Shown: positions 33,911 to 41,888 of the stretch, one piece after another
How the letters are laid out: each line of letters starts with the position of its first letter
How positions within the stretch are numbered: position 1 is the stretch's first letter
From: Mesorhizobium jarvisii
GTDB taxonomy: Bacteria > Pseudomonadota > Alphaproteobacteria > Rhizobiales > Rhizobiaceae
Assembly: GCF_003601985.1 (NCBI RefSeq)
Contig: NZ_QZXA01000007.1
Span: forward strand, 368,713-432,712
Length of the DNA stretch: 64,000 nucleotides
Direction of reading: 5' to 3'
Program-made: the position numbers and the translations under genes
Notes under the pieces: generated by a model
What the model saw: the letters and a program-made list of their open reading frames with translations, nothing else
What the model was told of the DNA's origin: nothing
The model's database searches: none

Positions 33911-34047
33911 CGGCCTTCTCCCTATCTCCAGAGAAGGAACCATAGACCGGTGGCCGTTTCAACGTTTCTGCTGGCCTGCATGCCCTCGCGGCCAGCCCTA
34001 CCTGCATTTTCTTGCCGCCGAGGCCGAAACCGCCCTGCCGCGCGAGA

Positions 34048-35727
34048 TCACATGCCCTGGTAGACCGGCCCCTCGCCGCCCTGCGGCGGCACCCAGTTGA
34101 TGTTCTGGTTCGGGTCCTTGATATCGCAAGTCTTGCAGTGGACGCAGTTCTGCGCGTTGATGACGAAGCGGACGTCCTTTGCCGCCGGATCGGCGGCGGC
34201 GTTGCCGTCCTTGTCGACCCATTCATAGACGCCGGCCGGGCAATAGCGTGTCGAAGGCCCGGCGAAGACATCGTGCTCGGACCGCTTCTGCAGATCCATG
34301 TCGCCGACCAGCAGATGGACCGGCTCGTTCTCTTCGTGATTGGTGTTGGACAGGAACACCGAGGACAGGCGGTCGAAGGTCAGCACGCCGTCGGGCTTCG
34401 GATAGGCGATCTTCTTGTGCTGGGCGGCGGGCTCGAGCGTGGCATAGTCGGCCTTGCCGTGCTTCAGCGTGCCGAAGGGCGAGATGCCGAACAGCGTATT
34501 CAGCCACATGTCGAGGCCGCCAAGACCGACGCCGACGATGGTGCCGAAGCGCGACCACAGTGGCTTGACGTTGCGAACCTTCTTCAAATCCTTGCCGATA
34601 TCGGTCGCGCGCCAGGCTTGCTCGTAGGAAGTGAGCTCGTCATTGGCACGGCCGGCGCCGATCGCCTCGGCGACATGATCGGCCGCCAGCATGCCCGACA
34701 GCACGGCATTGTGGGAGCCCTTGATGCGCGGCACGTTGACGAAGCCGGCGGCGCAACCCATCAGCGCGCCGCCTGGGAAGGACAGTTTCGGCACCGACTG
34801 CCAGCCGCCCTCTGTGATGGCGCGCGCACCATAGCCGAGCCGCTTGGCGCCCTCGAACGTGCCTGATATTGCCGGATGGGTCTTGAAACGCTGGAATTCC
34901 TCGAAGGGCGACAGATAGGGGTTCTTGTAATTGAGGTGGAGGACGAAGCCGACCGCCACCTGGTTGTCCTCGAGATGGTAGAGGAAGGAGCCGCCGCCGG
35001 TCTTCATGTCGAGCGGCCAGCCGAAGGAATGCTGGACCAGGCCCGGCCGGTGGTTCTCCGGCTTGACCTGCCAGAGTTCCTTGAGACCGATGCCGTATTT
35101 GCCTGGCTCGCGGCCGTCGGAGAGTTTGTATTTGGCGATCAACTGCTTGGCGAGCGAGCCGCGCGCGCCTTCGCCGATCAGCACATATTTGCCCATCAGC
35201 GCCATGCCCGGCGCGAAGCCCGGCCCATGCGTGCCGTCCTTCTCGACGCCCATGTCGCCGGTGACGACGCCGGTGACGGCGCCCTCCTCATTGTAGAGCA
35301 GGCCGGCGGCGGCAAAGCCCGGATAGATCTCGACGCCGAGCGCCTCGGCCTTGCCGGCCAGCCAGCGGCAGACATTGCCGAGCGAAACGATGTAGTTGCC
35401 GTGATTGTTCATCAGCGGCGGCATCAATATGTTGGGCAGGCGGAATGAGCCAGCCGGGCCGAGCACCAGGAAATGATCCGCCGTGACGGGCGTCTTGAAC
35501 GGGTGACCTTCCTCCTCGCGCCAACCGGGCAGCAGCCGGTCGATGCCGATCGGATCGACCACGGCGCCGGAGAGGATATGGGCGCCGACCTCGCCGCCCT
35601 TTTCCAGCACGACGACGGAAAGCTCGGGATTGACCTGCTTGAGGCGGATGGCCGCGGCAAGGCCGGCCGGACCGGCACCGACGATGACCACGTCGAATTC
35701 CATGCTTTCGCGTTCGATATCGCTCAT
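34048..35727 (-). CDS. Electron-transfer flavoprotein:ubiquinone oxidoreductase
   Basis: The 559-residue protein carries the FAD motif VVIVGAGPAGLAAAIRLKQ at 13-31, the quinone-binding region, and a C-terminal ferredoxin-like cluster region with CVHCKTCDIKDP (Cys528, 531, 534) plus Cys496 in RYCPAGVYEW as the fourth 4Fe-4S ligand. It passes electrons from ETF, reduced by acyl-CoA dehydrogenases such as LiuA, to ubiquinone at the inner membrane. The start MSDIERESM is behind GGAGGGG. A divergent gene begins 220 bp away. Confidence 0.95.
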   Translation of the reverse strand: MSDIERESMEFDVVIVGAGPAGLAAAIRLKQVNPELSVVVLEKGGEVGAHILSGAVVDPIGIDRLLPGWREEEGHPFKTPVTADHFLVLGPAGSFRLPNILMPPLMNNHGNYIVSLGNVCRWLAGKAEALGVEIYPGFAAAGLLYNEEGAVTGVVTGDMGVEKDGTHGPGFAPGMALMGKYVLIGEGARGSLAKQLIAKYKLSDGREPGKYGIGLKELWQVKPENHRPGLVQHSFGWPLDMKTGGGSFLYHLEDNQVAVGFVLHLNYKNPYLSPFEEFQRFKTHPAISGTFEGAKRLGYGARAITEGGWQSVPKLSFPGGALMGCAAGFVNVPRIKGSHNAVLSGMLAADHVAEAIGAGRANDELTSYEQAWRATDIGKDLKKVRNVKPLWSRFGTIVGVGLGGLDMWLNTLFGISPFGTLKHGKADYATLEPAAQHKKIAYPKPDGVLTFDRLSSVFLSNTNHEENEPVHLLVGDMDLQKRSEHDVFAGPSTRYCPAGVYEWVDKDGNAAADPAAKDVRFVINAQNCVHCKTCDIKDPNQNINWVPPQGGEGPVYQGM

Positions 35728-35947
35728 CAACCCCTCCGCACTGGCTTGCCGCTGTTGCGTATCTTGCTGGCTCCTGCGCTGCATAGCGCATCAATTGGCG
35801 ACAGGAAACCGGCGCAGACGTGACAATGCGGATTTGGCCAAAAAGTCGCGCATCTTGCGGCGGGGCAGGCATTTGCGCCCGGTAAGACCGGCCACGCCTG
35901 CGTTTTTTAATTGTTCGGCGGCTTGCTTATCGGCCATACTTCCCGCC

Positions 35948-36592
35948 ATGCGCTTTCCTGGGCCAGCGGGCTTTTCTTCGACGCGCTTTCTTTTCCCGCC
36001 CGGCCGGGCCTGCCGGGCGATTCTTCTGGCCCTTCTGACGTCGGCACCGGGGCACGCCACAGCGAACGAGGTGAAGGTCTGGGCGACAGGCGCCTACTCC
36101 TTCTCCGACGAGCTTGGCGGCTTCCGCATCACCGGAGCCTCCGGCATCGGAACCAAGGACGATCCGCTGGTCATCACCGAAGAGCTGAATTCGGCAACAC
36201 CGGTGACGCTGACCATCCGCACGACCAAGCCGATCCAGACATTCGGCAAGGCGGGCGAATTCGCCAATGGCATCATGTATATGCGCATCAACGTGCTCAA
36301 CAACAGCGGCCAGGCCTGGATCGAATTCCAGTTCGAACTTCAGGAGATATTGGATCAGCCGAGCGTGTTTGGAGACGGGTTTTCCTTCGACCAACGCAAC
36401 AAGACGCCCGACAATATCTGGTCGAGCAATTTCGCCGATTTCGACCGGGAGTTCGAGCCCTATGACCGGCTGCTGTTCAAGAACGGCAAGGTCGACCCGC
36501 TGAGGACCGTCAGCTTCGAGTTCCTGATGACCGATTACACGCCGCGATGGACCTTCTATCTGGTGCAGGATCCGCGCATCCCGACGGGATAG
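35948..36592 (+). CDS. Exported protein of unknown function
   Basis: The 214-residue protein has a basic N-terminus and signal peptide (RAILLALLTSAPGHATA, cleavage before NEVKVW). The mature part is rich in beta-strand pattern, with DDPLVITEELNSATPVTLTI and DRLLFKNGKVDPLRTVSFEF. No family is recognised. The frame is open far upstream, but the region before 35948 is the intergenic and coding strand of etf-QO. The family 4-like UDG gene follows 51 bp downstream. Confidence 0.75.
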   Translation: MRFPGPAGFSSTRFLFPPGRACRAILLALLTSAPGHATANEVKVWATGAYSFSDELGGFRITGASGIGTKDDPLVITEELNSATPVTLTIRTTKPIQTFGKAGEFANGIMYMRINVLNNSGQAWIEFQFELQEILDQPSVFGDGFSFDQRNKTPDNIWSSNFADFDREFEPYDRLLFKNGKVDPLRTVSFEFLMTDYTPRWTFYLVQDPRIPTG

Positions 36593-36643
36593 GGTAAGCC
36601 GCCGGTCTTGCAAATTGCAGTCGTGCGGACGAATGTGCGCGCC

Positions 36644-37519
36644 ATGACTGCCGCGTCCCCCAATAGCCCGACCGATATTGCCGACATCCTGGCCTTCTAT
36701 GCCAGCGCCGGCGTCGACGAGGCGCTGGAAGACGCCCCGGTGAATCGCTTCGCCGAGGCGGCGCCGAGACCTGTCGAGCGCGCACCGGCGCCGGTGGCGC
36801 CACCTCACGAGGAGAAGGCGGCGGAGCGGCCAGCGGCACCGCCCGGACTGGATGCAAGCAACGTACCGGATGCGCCGCCGGCGCGTTCATCGGTCGCCGC
36901 GGTGCCAGACGAGGCTCAGGCGGCGCTTGCGCGCCAGTTGGCGACAACCGCAACGACCCTGGACGAGTTGCGCCAGCACATGGCTGCCTTCGACGGCTGC
37001 AATCTCAAGGCCACAGCCAAGAACCTGGTGTTCGCCGACGGCAACCCGGACGCCGCGGTGATGCTGGTGGGCGAAGCGCCGGGCCGCGACGAGGACATTG
37101 AGGGCTTGCCCTTCGTCGGCCGCTCGGGCCGGCTGCTTGACCGCATGCTGGCCGCGATCGGGCTCGACCGCACTTCGGTCTACATTGCCAACGTCATCCC
37201 GTGGCGGCCGCCGGGCAACCGCACGCCGACGCCGCACGAGACTGAGATCTGCCGGCCGTTCATCGAGCGGCAGATCGAGCTGGTCAATCCCAAGGTGCTG
37301 GTCAATCTCGGCGGCCCGTCGGCCAAGACCTTGCTCAACACCTCGGAAGGCATTTTGCGGCTGCGTGGCAACTGGCGTGTCCACACCACCGCCTCCGGCA
37401 TCGCCATTCCGGCCATGCCGACGCTGCATCCGGCCTATCTCCTGCGTACACCGGCGCACAAGAAGCTGGCATGGCGGGATTTTCTCGAGGTGAAGGCGAA
37501 GCTGCGGGCACTCTCGTAG
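36644..37519 (+). CDS. Uracil-DNA glycosylase family 4-like, lacking two Fe-S cysteines
   Basis: The 291-residue protein has a Pro/Ala-rich N-terminal extension (1-105) and a UDG domain: LVGEAPGRDEDIEGLPFVGR (motif A, 141-160) and LHPAYLLR (261-268). Family 4 enzymes bind a 4Fe-4S cluster by C-x2-C, then a cysteine in 'NVVKCRPP' and one about 16 residues on. Here Cys119 and Cys203 remain, but the first position is Phe116 and the third is Trp187 (NVIPWRPPGNRTP). The start MTAASPNSP was preferred to a TTG 12 codons upstream. Whether it binds a cluster is doubtful. Confidence 0.88.
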   Translation: MTAASPNSPTDIADILAFYASAGVDEALEDAPVNRFAEAAPRPVERAPAPVAPPHEEKAAERPAAPPGLDASNVPDAPPARSSVAAVPDEAQAALARQLATTATTLDELRQHMAAFDGCNLKATAKNLVFADGNPDAAVMLVGEAPGRDEDIEGLPFVGRSGRLLDRMLAAIGLDRTSVYIANVIPWRPPGNRTPTPHETEICRPFIERQIELVNPKVLVNLGGPSAKTLLNTSEGILRLRGNWRVHTTASGIAIPAMPTLHPAYLLRTPAHKKLAWRDFLEVKAKLRALS

Positions 37520-37576
37520 ATCGCCATAACCTCGCAGGTAATTGAAATGCCGCCCCCGTCAGCCTAACCATTTCAC

Positions 37577-38389
37577 ATGACATCAGCCCAAACCTCCGCC
37601 GGCAGTCTGATCCGCGAATGGCGCACGCGGCGCCGCATGAGCCAACTCGATCTCGCCACGGAGGCCGAGATTTCGCAGCGGCATCTCTCCTTCGTCGAGA
37701 GCGGGCGCGCCGCGCCCTCGCGCGACATGGTGCTGCATCTGGCGGAGCAGCTTTCGATCCCGCTGAGGCAGCGCAACCAGCTGCTGCTGGCCGCCGGCTT
37801 CGCGCCGAGCTTCAGCGAACGGCCGCTCAGCGACACGACGCTGGCGCCGGCGATGGCAGCGGTCGAGATCGTGCTCAAGGGACACGAGCCCTTCCCTGCG
37901 CTGGCCGTGGACCGGCACTGGAACCTGGTCTCGGCGAATGCCGCGATCGCTCCCTTCCTTGCCGATGTCAGCGAGGCTTCGCTGCTGACGCCGCCGGTCA
38001 ACGTACTTCGCCTTTCCCTGCATCCCGGCGGCATCGCACCGCGCATCGTCAATCTCGCGGAATGGCGCACGCATCTGCTTGAGCGTCTCAAACACCAGAA
38101 TGATGCCAGCGGCGACCCGGTGCTGGTCGAATTGGAGCGCGAGCTGCGCAGCTATCCGTCCGGGCTGAAGGGCAGCAGGCCGACACCCGTCGAGCCGAAT
38201 GCCATCGTGCATCCGCTCAGGCTCGCCCATGGCGATCAGGTGCTGTCGTTCATCAGCACCATCACCGTTTTCGGCACCCCGATCGACGTGACCTTGTCGG
38301 AATTGGCGATCGAGTCTTTCTTCCCGGCCGACGAGCAGACTCGTGCGGTGCTTGTGCGGCTGGCGAAGGAGCGGAGCGAACGGTCGTAA
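37577..38389 (+). CDS. XRE family regulator with MmyB-like C-terminal domain
   Basis: The 270-residue protein has an N-terminal helix-turn-helix (about 11-65: REWRTRRRMSQLDLATEAEI, SQRHLSFVESGRAAPSR) and a larger C-terminal domain with LAVDRHWNLVSANAAIAPFL, as in the MmyB-like ligand-binding fold that senses fatty-acid-like ligands in relatives. The target is unknown. It stands alone between the UDG gene and the convergent EamA gene. Confidence 0.88.
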   Translation: MTSAQTSAGSLIREWRTRRRMSQLDLATEAEISQRHLSFVESGRAAPSRDMVLHLAEQLSIPLRQRNQLLLAAGFAPSFSERPLSDTTLAPAMAAVEIVLKGHEPFPALAVDRHWNLVSANAAIAPFLADVSEASLLTPPVNVLRLSLHPGGIAPRIVNLAEWRTHLLERLKHQNDASGDPVLVELERELRSYPSGLKGSRPTPVEPNAIVHPLRLAHGDQVLSFISTITVFGTPIDVTLSELAIESFFPADEQTRAVLVRLAKERSERS

Positions 38390-38427
38390 CTGAGGAGACC
38401 GGCCCTTCGCTCCGGGCGTTCGTCGTT

Positions 38428-38453
38428 CGGAAAGCCAAGCAATTGGCTTTCCG
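38428..38453. repeat. 26-bp perfect palindrome, copy 2
   Basis: Arms CGGAAAGCCAA and TTGGCTTTCCG with a four-base loop. Matches 8462-8487 except for one compensated base pair and the loop, and is likewise followed by a GCTACGCG string. Confidence 0.75.
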
Positions 38454-38473
38454 TCCGCTACGCGGACCTCTCC

Positions 38474-39433
38474 TCACCCCTGCGGCAGCGTCACCTTGCG
38501 CGTTCGCGTGCGCTCCAGGCCCAGTTGCCGCTCGCGCCAGATGATGAAGATGCCGGCGGCCACCACGATCGCACCGCCAATCAGCGTGTTGAGCGAGGTC
38601 ACATCGCCGAAAATGAAATAGCCGACGACAACGCCGAGGATCATCGAGGTGTATTCGAACGGCGCCACCACCGAGGCCTCGGCGTGGCGATAGGCCGACG
38701 TCATCAGGATCTGGCCGAGGCCGCCGCAGAAGCCGGCCATGACGAGCAGCGCGGCTTGCGTCGGCGTCAGAGCTTGCCAGCCGAAAGGCAGTGTCAGCAG
38801 CGAGAGCACGCTGGCGGTCGACGAGAACCACAGGACGATGGTCGCCGTCTTCTCCGTCTGCACGAGATTGCGCACGAGCAGCATGGCGACCGCCGAGATC
38901 GCCGCGGCCACCAGCGCAGCCATGACGCCCAGGACCTCCTGGTCGTCGAGCCCTTCATCCGAGTTGAGCAGCGTCAGCTCCGGCCAGGAAATGATGAGCA
39001 CGCCGACAAGACCAACGGCGACCGCGCTCCACCGATAGACGTGGATCGACTCGCCAAGGAAGACCGAGGAGAACACCACGACCAACAGCGGCTGCGCATA
39101 GTTCAGGGTGATCGCCTCCGGCAACGGCAGCCTGGTGAGCGCGAAGAAGCCCAGCCCCATGGCGCCGACGCCGACGACGCCGCGCGCGACATGGTTGAAG
39201 GGACGTTTGGTGACGAATGCCGTCGGCAGCTGTCCCTTCAATGCCAGGAAGGCAATGATAGGGAAGATGGCGAAGAAGGAGCGGAAGAAGACGATCTGCC
39301 CGGCCGGCACGTCACCGGCCGCCTTGATGCAGGTTTGCATGCCGACAAAGACCGCGACGGACACGATCTTCAGCGCGATGCCCCTCAGCGTGTCGTGGCC
39401 TCCCGTCGTTCCTGGTTCCGCCCCTGATGTCAC
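38474..39433 (-). CDS. EamA/DMT family transporter
   Basis: The 319-residue membrane protein has ten predicted helices in two EamA repeats, with IVFFRSFFAIFPIIAFLALK and YAQPLLVVVFSSVFLGE in the first and AFCGGLGQILMTSAYRHAEA-like and FEYTSMILGVVVGYFIFGD in the second. It is a drug/metabolite exporter of unknown substrate. GTG at 39433 overlaps the upstream gene's stop as GTGA, so the genes are translationally coupled. An ATG farther upstream in the frame would require a long overlap. Confidence 0.87.
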   Translation of the reverse strand: MTSGAEPGTTGGHDTLRGIALKIVSVAVFVGMQTCIKAAGDVPAGQIVFFRSFFAIFPIIAFLALKGQLPTAFVTKRPFNHVARGVVGVGAMGLGFFALTRLPLPEAITLNYAQPLLVVVFSSVFLGESIHVYRWSAVAVGLVGVLIISWPELTLLNSDEGLDDQEVLGVMAALVAAAISAVAMLLVRNLVQTEKTATIVLWFSSTASVLSLLTLPFGWQALTPTQAALLVMAGFCGGLGQILMTSAYRHAEASVVAPFEYTSMILGVVVGYFIFGDVTSLNTLIGGAIVVAAGIFIIWRERQLGLERTRTRKVTLPQG

Positions 39434-41736
39434 GTCGGCGATGCGCCCCTGATCGCGGCCCAGATGTGCGCCGGCGTCGCGGGCATCTCGATATGCCTGA
39501 TGCCATAGGCGCGCCACAGCGCATCGGTGACGGCATTGAGCGCCGCCGGTGTCGAGCCGATCGTGCCGGCCTCGCCCGCGCCCTTGATGCCCAGTGCATT
39601 GGTGGTCGAAGGCACGTTGCGGGTCTCGAAATGGAAGAACGGGAAATTGTCGGCGCGCGGCATGGCATAGTCCATGAAGCTCGCCGTCAAGAGCTGCCCA
39701 TCCTCGCCATGGATGGTGTTCTCGGTCAACGCCTGGCCGATGCCTTGCACCACGCCGCCATGCACCTGGCCGGCGAGCAGGATCGGATTAACGGTGACGC
39801 CGAAATCGTCGACGATTGTGTAGCGGACGATCTCGGTCGCGCCGGTGTCGGGATCGATCTCGACCTCGCAGATATGGGTGCCGTTCGGATAGGTGCACTC
39901 GTCCTGCACGAACTCGCCGAACCCCTTAAGGTCATCCGTCGTCTTCGCGGCCTTGGCGATGCTCGAGAAATCGATGCTCCGGTCGCTGCCGACGATGCGG
40001 GCAACGCCATCGGACAATTCGATATCGCCGGCCGAGGCCTCAAGCTCGTCGGCGGCGATGCGCTTGATCTTGTTGGCCAGATCCTCGCCGGCGCGGGAAG
40101 CCGAGACACCCCCCAACGGAATGGAGCGCGAGCCGCCTGTGCCGCCGCCCGCCTTCAATTCGTCGGTGTCGCCCTGGCGGACATGGATCTTGTCGATGTC
40201 GAGATTGAGTTTTTCCGACAGGAACTGCGCATAGGCGGTGGCATGCCCCTGGCCGTTGGTCTGGGTGCCGATCTTCAGCGTCACCGTGCCGTCGCCATTG
40301 AGCTCGACAAAGGCCGGCTCCGAGCCCGGAAAGGCGCAGGCCTCGATATAGGTGGCCATGCCGATGCCGCGGATCTTGCCGTCGGCTTTGGACTGTTCCA
40401 GCCGCTGCGGAAACGCCTTCCACTGCGACCGTTCGATGGCGCGGTCCATATGGCCTTCGAATTCGCCATTGTCGTAGAGACGGCCGGTCTGCGTGCGATA
40501 GGGAAACTGCTCGGGCCGGATGAAGTTGCGGCGGCGGATCTCTTCGACAGGCAGGCCGAGATCATGAGCGCAGGCGTCAACCAGTTTTTCCAACAGGAAC
40601 GCCGCCTCGGGACGCCCGGCGCCGCGATAGGCGTCGACCGGGCAGGTGTTGGTGTAGAGGCCGGTCACCGAGACATCGAGCGCCCTGATATCATAGACGC
40701 CGGTCGACATGGTGACGCCGATATAGGGAATGAAAGGGCCATATTGCGAGATGTAGGCGCCGATATTGGCAAGCAGCTCGACCCTCATGCCGAGGAAGCG
40801 GCCGTCCTTGTCGAGCGCCATTTCGGCCGTCACCGCATTGTCGCGGCCTTGGGCGTCGGTGAGGAAGTGCTCGGTGCGGTCGCCGGCCCATTTCACCGGG
40901 CGGCCAAGCCGCTTCGCCGCCTCTAGCACCAGCGGATATTCGCGGTAGACGAAGCTCTTCGGCCCGAAACCGCCGCCGACATCGGGCGTGATGACGCGCA
41001 GCTGGTCCTTCTTGATCTTGAACACGCTGGCCAGGATGTACTGCATGGAATGCACGCCCTGCGACCCGGTGGTCAGCACAAAGCGGTTTTCCCCGATATT
41101 CCATTCGCCGATCGCCGAGCGCGGCTCCATGTAGTTGCAGACCAGCCGATTGTTGACGAATTCGATGCGCGTGACGTGAGCGGCCCCGGCGAAAGCCGCG
41201 TCCGTCTTCTTCTTGTCGCCGATATGATAGGTGAAGGCGCGGTTGGAGCCGAGTTCCGGCCAGACCAGCGGCGTGCCCTCCGCAAGCGCCGTCGCAGTGC
41301 CGGAGGCGGCGTCCTCGCCGTCATAATCGACCTCGATCAGTTCGGCGGCATCCTGCGCCAAGGCACGGCTGTCGGCGACCACAAAGGCAACCGCATCGCC
41401 GACATAGTTGACGCGGTCCCGGCACAGGATCGGAATGTCGCGCGTCGGCGCTTTGGTGCCGTCCGGCTGTGCCTGCATGACGCCGGACTTGAGATCGCGC
41501 AGATGGGTGAGATCCCCACCGGTCAGCACGAGATGGACGCCGGGTGCCGCCTTCGCCGCCTCAATCGAGCCGATGGTGAAGCTCGCCTTGGCGATCGGCG
41601 AGCGCAGGACATAGCCGTGCAGCACGCCGTCCGGCTTGATATCGTCGGTGTAGCGGCCTTGGCCCTGGATGAAGGCGGTATCCTCGCGCCGCAGCACGGA
41701 AGCGCCCATGCCGAATTTCGGTGTGACGACGGTCAT
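39430..41736 (-). CDS. Molybdenum hydroxylase large subunit (CoxL-like, form II), orphan
   Basis: The 768-residue protein is a xanthine dehydrogenase/CO dehydrogenase-type molybdopterin-binding subunit. The active-site loop reads AYRGAGR (369-375), the form II type; true CO dehydrogenase (form I) has AYXCSFR. Catalytic Glu722 is in GAGEAGTIG. Such enzymes work with a Fe-S small and a FAD medium subunit; neither gene is seen beside it. The start is at MTVVTPKFG. It overlaps the EamA gene by four bases and diverges from pepN. The substrate, likely an aromatic heterocycle or aldehyde, is unknown. Confidence 0.9.
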   Translation of the reverse strand: MTVVTPKFGMGASVLRREDTAFIQGQGRYTDDIKPDGVLHGYVLRSPIAKASFTIGSIEAAKAAPGVHLVLTGGDLTHLRDLKSGVMQAQPDGTKAPTRDIPILCRDRVNYVGDAVAFVVADSRALAQDAAELIEVDYDGEDAASGTATALAEGTPLVWPELGSNRAFTYHIGDKKKTDAAFAGAAHVTRIEFVNNRLVCNYMEPRSAIGEWNIGENRFVLTTGSQGVHSMQYILASVFKIKKDQLRVITPDVGGGFGPKSFVYREYPLVLEAAKRLGRPVKWAGDRTEHFLTDAQGRDNAVTAEMALDKDGRFLGMRVELLANIGAYISQYGPFIPYIGVTMSTGVYDIRALDVSVTGLYTNTCPVDAYRGAGRPEAAFLLEKLVDACAHDLGLPVEEIRRRNFIRPEQFPYRTQTGRLYDNGEFEGHMDRAIERSQWKAFPQRLEQSKADGKIRGIGMATYIEACAFPGSEPAFVELNGDGTVTLKIGTQTNGQGHATAYAQFLSEKLNLDIDKIHVRQGDTDELKAGGGTGGSRSIPLGGVSASRAGEDLANKIKRIAADELEASAGDIELSDGVARIVGSDRSIDFSSIAKAAKTTDDLKGFGEFVQDECTYPNGTHICEVEIDPDTGATEIVRYTIVDDFGVTVNPILLAGQVHGGVVQGIGQALTENTIHGEDGQLLTASFMDYAMPRADNFPFFHFETRNVPSTTNALGIKGAGEAGTIGSTPAALNAVTDALWRAYGIRHIEMPATPAHIWAAIRGASPT

Positions 41737-41888
41737 GGCTGCCTCGCGGGGATGTGGAGAACGAATGCCTGAAATAGGCATCGGCCGAGTTTTGTCGAGG
41801 GACCATTTCGTGTAAAGAGCGCGGACTTCAAATTTCTTGGACCAGCGGGAACTCCGCGTCCAACGCAATCGACAGGAAAAACAACGGA

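Noticed and set aside
39430..41736. Aerobic CO dehydrogenase (CoxL form I)
   Set aside because: The active-site loop is AYRGAGR, the form II type, and no coxM or coxS gene is adjacent.
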